Shown here: positions 62,197 to 64,000 of the stretch, in pieces
How positions within the stretch are numbered: position 1 is the first letter of the stretch
Layout: each line of letters opens with the position of its first letter
Assembly: GCA_037189665.1 (NCBI GenBank)
Contig: JBBCIV010000029.1
Coordinates: forward strand, 5,962-69,961
Direction of reading: 5' to 3'
Length of the DNA stretch: 64,000 bases
From: BPJO01 sp037189665
GTDB lineage: Bacteria; Planctomycetota; Phycisphaerae; Tepidisphaerales; Tepidisphaeraceae
The notes under the pieces: generated by a model
The model's input: only the letters and a program-made list of their open reading frames with translations
What the model was told of the DNA's origin: nothing
Database searches by the model: none
Program-made: the position numbers and the translations under genes

Positions 62197-63436
62197 GATC
62201 CGGGTGATTCTGTCGACGGGCAACCGTCCGACCATCCGCCTCGGCCGCTGCGATCAGAAGACTGCAGAGGGTGTCCGCCTCCACGTCGAGCGGCTGGCGT
62301 TCGCCGTCAGCACCGGCACCGCCCCGCCGCCGGATACCGCCGGATGGATCAGCAGCATCAGCGATCAGCTTCACGCGCGACTCGCCCGCGCCGGGCTCTG
62401 TGAACCGCGGGCACCATCCGTTCCGCCGGCGGTGCTCACCGTGGGCGTGCTGGTCGACGCCTTCATCGGCCGTCGCGACGACCTGAAGCCCGGGACAATC
62501 CTGGTCCTGAAACAAGCCCGCCGGCACCTGGTCCGAAAGCTGGGCGAGGGCCGTGACGTCGCCAGCATCACCATCGGCGACGCGAAAGACTTCGATCGTT
62601 CGATGCGCGGCGACTATTCGATCGCCTACAGCGGCAAGATGGTCCGGTGCGCCAGGCAAATCTGGCGGGACGCGATCGACCGCAAAACGCTGACCGAAAA
62701 CCCGTGGCTGAAGGTGAAGGTCGGATCAAACCGAAACGTCGAGCGTCAGCGATTCATCCCCCGCGCCACGATCGACAAGGTGATTGCCGAGGCGCCTGAT
62801 CCGCAATGGAAGCTCCTGATCGCGCTAGCGCGGTACGCCGGGCTGCGGGTTCCGTCCGAGCCACTGGGGCTAACGTGGTCGGACATCGACTTCGACAAGG
62901 GGCGGATGCTGGTGCGATCGCCGAAAACGGAGCACCACGCGGGGAAGGGCTCGCGCGTGGTCCCCATCTTCCCAGAGGTCCGCGAGCATCTGGAAGCCGT
63001 CTTTGCGCGGGACGGCGCCGACGGCGAGGTCTACGTCATCACCCGGTTTCGTGAAAAGAACGCCAATCTGCGCACGCAGTTCGGCCGGTTCATCGCAGTG
63101 GCGAAGGTCGAGCCCTGGCCGCGGCTGTTCCAGAATCTGCGGTCGAGCTGTGCGACGGAGCTGGTCGAGCGCTTCCCGGCCCACGTCGTCAACGGCTGGC
63201 TGGGGCATACCGAGGAAGTTGCCCAAGCGCATTATCGGAGCATCACGGATGCCCATTTTGACGCCGCCAGTGGTGCGCCCGGGCAAAGCGCACCAGAATG
63301 CGCACCAGCAACCAGCGGAAATAAGCGGGAGGAGCGGAAATGCGCGGAAGCCGTCGCAGCAATTTCCCCAGAAAATGCAGAAACCCCCGGAAATCCGGAG
63401 GTTTCATCATGGGAGCGAGAGGATTCGAACCTCTGA
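62159..63436 (+). CDS. Tyrosine integrase at attR (Int1), C-terminus runs into tRNA-Tyr
   Basis: A 425-residue tyrosine recombinase: an arm/core-binding region (residues 90-210), arginine in ARYAGLRVPSE (about 230), LFQNLRSSCATEL where the usual H-x-x-R reads Q-x-x-R, then WLGHTEEVAQAHY with histidine and the nucleophile tyrosine. The tail (residues 370-425) is charged, ends at TGA 63434 and overlaps the tRNA-Tyr 3' end by 27 bp. The attachment core is in frame in this tail (up to residue 421). Partner tail copies are at 33334 and 45206. It is paired with the excisionase-like gene just upstream and should catalyse element integration and excision. Confidence 0.88.
   Translation: MASIVKRPNGHREIRVILSTGNRPTIRLGRCDQKTAEGVRLHVERLAFAVSTGTAPPPDTAGWISSISDQLHARLARAGLCEPRAPSVPPAVLTVGVLVDAFIGRRDDLKPGTILVLKQARRHLVRKLGEGRDVASITIGDAKDFDRSMRGDYSIAYSGKMVRCARQIWRDAIDRKTLTENPWLKVKVGSNRNVERQRFIPRATIDKVIAEAPDPQWKLLIALARYAGLRVPSEPLGLTWSDIDFDKGRMLVRSPKTEHHAGKGSRVVPIFPEVREHLEAVFARDGADGEVYVITRFREKNANLRTQFGRFIAVAKVEPWPRLFQNLRSSCATELVERFPAHVVNGWLGHTEEVAQAHYRSITDAHFDAASGAPGQSAPECAPATSGNKREERKCAEAVAAISPENAETPGNPEVSSWEREDSNL
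63367..63421 (+). other. attR: right copy of the 55-bp attachment repeat
   Basis: It matches 45440-45494 except at one base. Its last 12 bases, TGGGAGCGAGAG, are the 3' end of tRNA-Tyr on the minus strand. It contains the imperfect hairpin 63381-63404. Codons of the integrase run through it in frame. Confidence 0.8.
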
Positions 63437-63492
63437 AGGCATAAGCCAGCAGATTTACAGTCTGCCCCGTTTGGCCACTTCGGTACACTCCC
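63410..63492 (-). tRNA. tRNA-Tyr (anticodon GTA)
   Basis: An 83-nt cloverleaf with long variable arm. Acceptor GGGAGTG pairs with CGCTCCC (one G-T), with discriminator A. The anticodon stem GCAGA/TCTGC holds loop CTGTAAA with GTA at 63458-63456. The T-arm is AGAGG-TTCGAAT-CCTCT. It is the integration target: its 3' 12 bp are duplicated at the left end of the element. Confidence 0.95.
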
Positions 63493-63624
63493 GGATTGTC
63501 GTCTCGCCGGACATCAGATCGCGTCCGGCGAGTCGGGCAGTATGGCAGAAAATGGGGGCGATTTCAACGTGTCGGAACAGGGGGAAACCGCCTCTTTATC
63601 TACTGCCCATACCGGGTTCGGAAA

Positions 63625-64000
63625 TCAACGCTGGAAACGGATGGTCACGCGATAGTCGGCGGCCTGGGGATTGGTGCTGGTGAACTGGATGGTGCCGGGG
63701 GAACCAGCTTCAAGGACGATCGGCAGCCAGCCGACGGGGCCTTCGATGCGGCGGTCGGCGGCGTCGTAGAACTCGTATTGGTATTCGAGGTACAGCGATC
63801 GGCTCACCGCGCTGCGGATGGGGATGACCACCGTCAGCAGGCCAAACTCGTCGCGGTCGACGCGGTCGCCGAGGATGGCGGTGGACTCGCGGAGTTGTTG
63901 TTCGTAGGTCTGGGAGAAGAAGATCTTCTTGTGGTCGGTAATGTCCGCGCGGCCGCGCGAGGGAGCCTTCACGCCGGGCTGACATCCGACGGCGAAGACG
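63625..64000 (-). CDS. YcfL-like (DUF1425) lipoprotein, partial at right edge
   Basis: The first codons lie beyond the window. The visible start reads VFAVGCQPG, a lipobox with the cysteine as lipidation site, so it is a lipoprotein. A beta-sandwich follows with SLYLEYQYEFYDAADRRIE, VGWLPIVLEAGSPGTI and AADYRVTIRFQR, the pattern of YcfL/DUF1425 proteins, which are periplasmic and sometimes linked to LpoB-type penicillin-binding-protein activators. At least 124 residues are present. It lies beyond the mobile element, in ordinary chromosome. Confidence 0.72.
   Translation of the reverse strand, partial: VFAVGCQPGVKAPSRGRADITDHKKIFFSQTYEQQLRESTAILGDRVDRDEFGLLTVVIPIRSAVSRSLYLEYQYEFYDAADRRIEGPVGWLPIVLEAGSPGTIQFTSTNPQAADYRVTIRFQR

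Larger units (their letters stand above)
45440..63421. mobile_element. Integrated mobile element at tRNA-Tyr, about 17.9 kb
   Basis: It is bounded by a 55-bp direct repeat with one mismatch; the right copy includes the last 12 bp of tRNA-Tyr. Recombination between the copies would release a circle and leave the tRNA intact. Contents: a zinc-ribbon gene, a toxin-antitoxin pair, an HsdR-N protein, two integrases in opposite orientation, a DUF1580 protein and an XRE repressor. A rightward run follows, with a replication module, a structural-like protein, a tape-measure-like protein, an excisionase and the integrase at attR. No capsid, portal, terminase or conjugation gene was recognised, so the type (defective phage, satellite or new integrative element) is open. 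Confidence 0.78.

Noticed and set aside
45440..63421. Calling the element a complete prophage
   Set aside because: No terminase, portal, capsid, protease or lysis gene could be recognised; one tape-measure-like protein is not enough.
1..64000. CRISPR array or ribosomal RNA
   Set aside because: No regularly spaced identical repeats with unique spacers and no rRNA-like stretches were seen in the window.

Overview
The window reads as the chromosome of a GC-rich planctomycete, most likely class Phycisphaerae (Tepidisphaera/Humisphaera-like). This is inferred from gene content, not from a marker gene. The clues are four secreted proteins with C-terminal PEP-CTERM sorting tails, two pseudopilins of the H-X9-DG type, two XylR-type regulators (periplasmic-binding-like domain plus AraC helix-turn-helix), a GH172/DUF2961 enzyme and a DUF1580 protein. 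Region 1 (1-33062) is a polysaccharide-utilisation region for a rhamnose-containing plant polymer. Bases 1-9843 hold two divergent units: a clan-A-like glycoside hydrolase with a Gfo/Idh/MocA oxidoreductase to the left, and GH78, GH36-like and GH172 enzymes to the right. Bases 9871-25774 are a long minus-strand run with a pseudopilin, two further clan-A-like hydrolases, three alpha/beta-hydrolase esterases (two with PEP-CTERM tails), a beta-strand-repeat PEP-CTERM protein and a LacI regulator; several genes overlap by ATGA. A XylR-type regulator diverges from the pseudopilin. Bases 27072-32192 form a catabolic operon (fused sugar epimerase/ribulose-phosphate epimerase, two zinc dehydrogenases, L-rhamnose isomerase) that diverges from a DeoR/GlpR regulator. 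Region 2 (33260-45494) starts with tRNA-Ile(GAT). A decayed tyrosine-integrase tail abuts its 3' end, followed by a glycosidase fragment. Then comes a second carbohydrate cluster (SGNH esterase, beta-helix protein, GH4, PEP-CTERM protein, SSS transporter, pseudopilin, divergent XylR regulator), and a second decayed integrase tail closes the region. Region 3 (45440-63421) is an integrated mobile element of about 17.9 kb. A 55-bp direct repeat with one mismatch bounds it, and the right copy contains the 3' end of tRNA-Tyr(GTA). It carries a HigBA-like toxin-antitoxin pair, an HsdR-N nuclease-like protein, a metalloprotease-like protein, two integrases, a DUF1580 protein, an XRE repressor and a rightward run of small genes. 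It also has a lambda O/P-like replication module (initiator-like protein plus DnaB-like helicase), a tape-measure-like protein and an excisionase-like protein. I see no capsid, portal or terminase that I can recognise. The window ends in a YcfL-like lipoprotein. The strongest new observations are these. The element's recombination core lies in frame inside the right-end integrase gene, so excision should replace the end of the integrase with 64 codons from the opposite end of the element and couple it to a zinc-ribbon gene. Six ATGCAA repeats spaced 11, 10, 21, 10 and 11 bp lie inside the initiator gene. A clan-A hydrolase paralogue has lost its nucleophile. The epimerase fusion is unusual. 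Several promoters in the element predict leaderless mRNAs.
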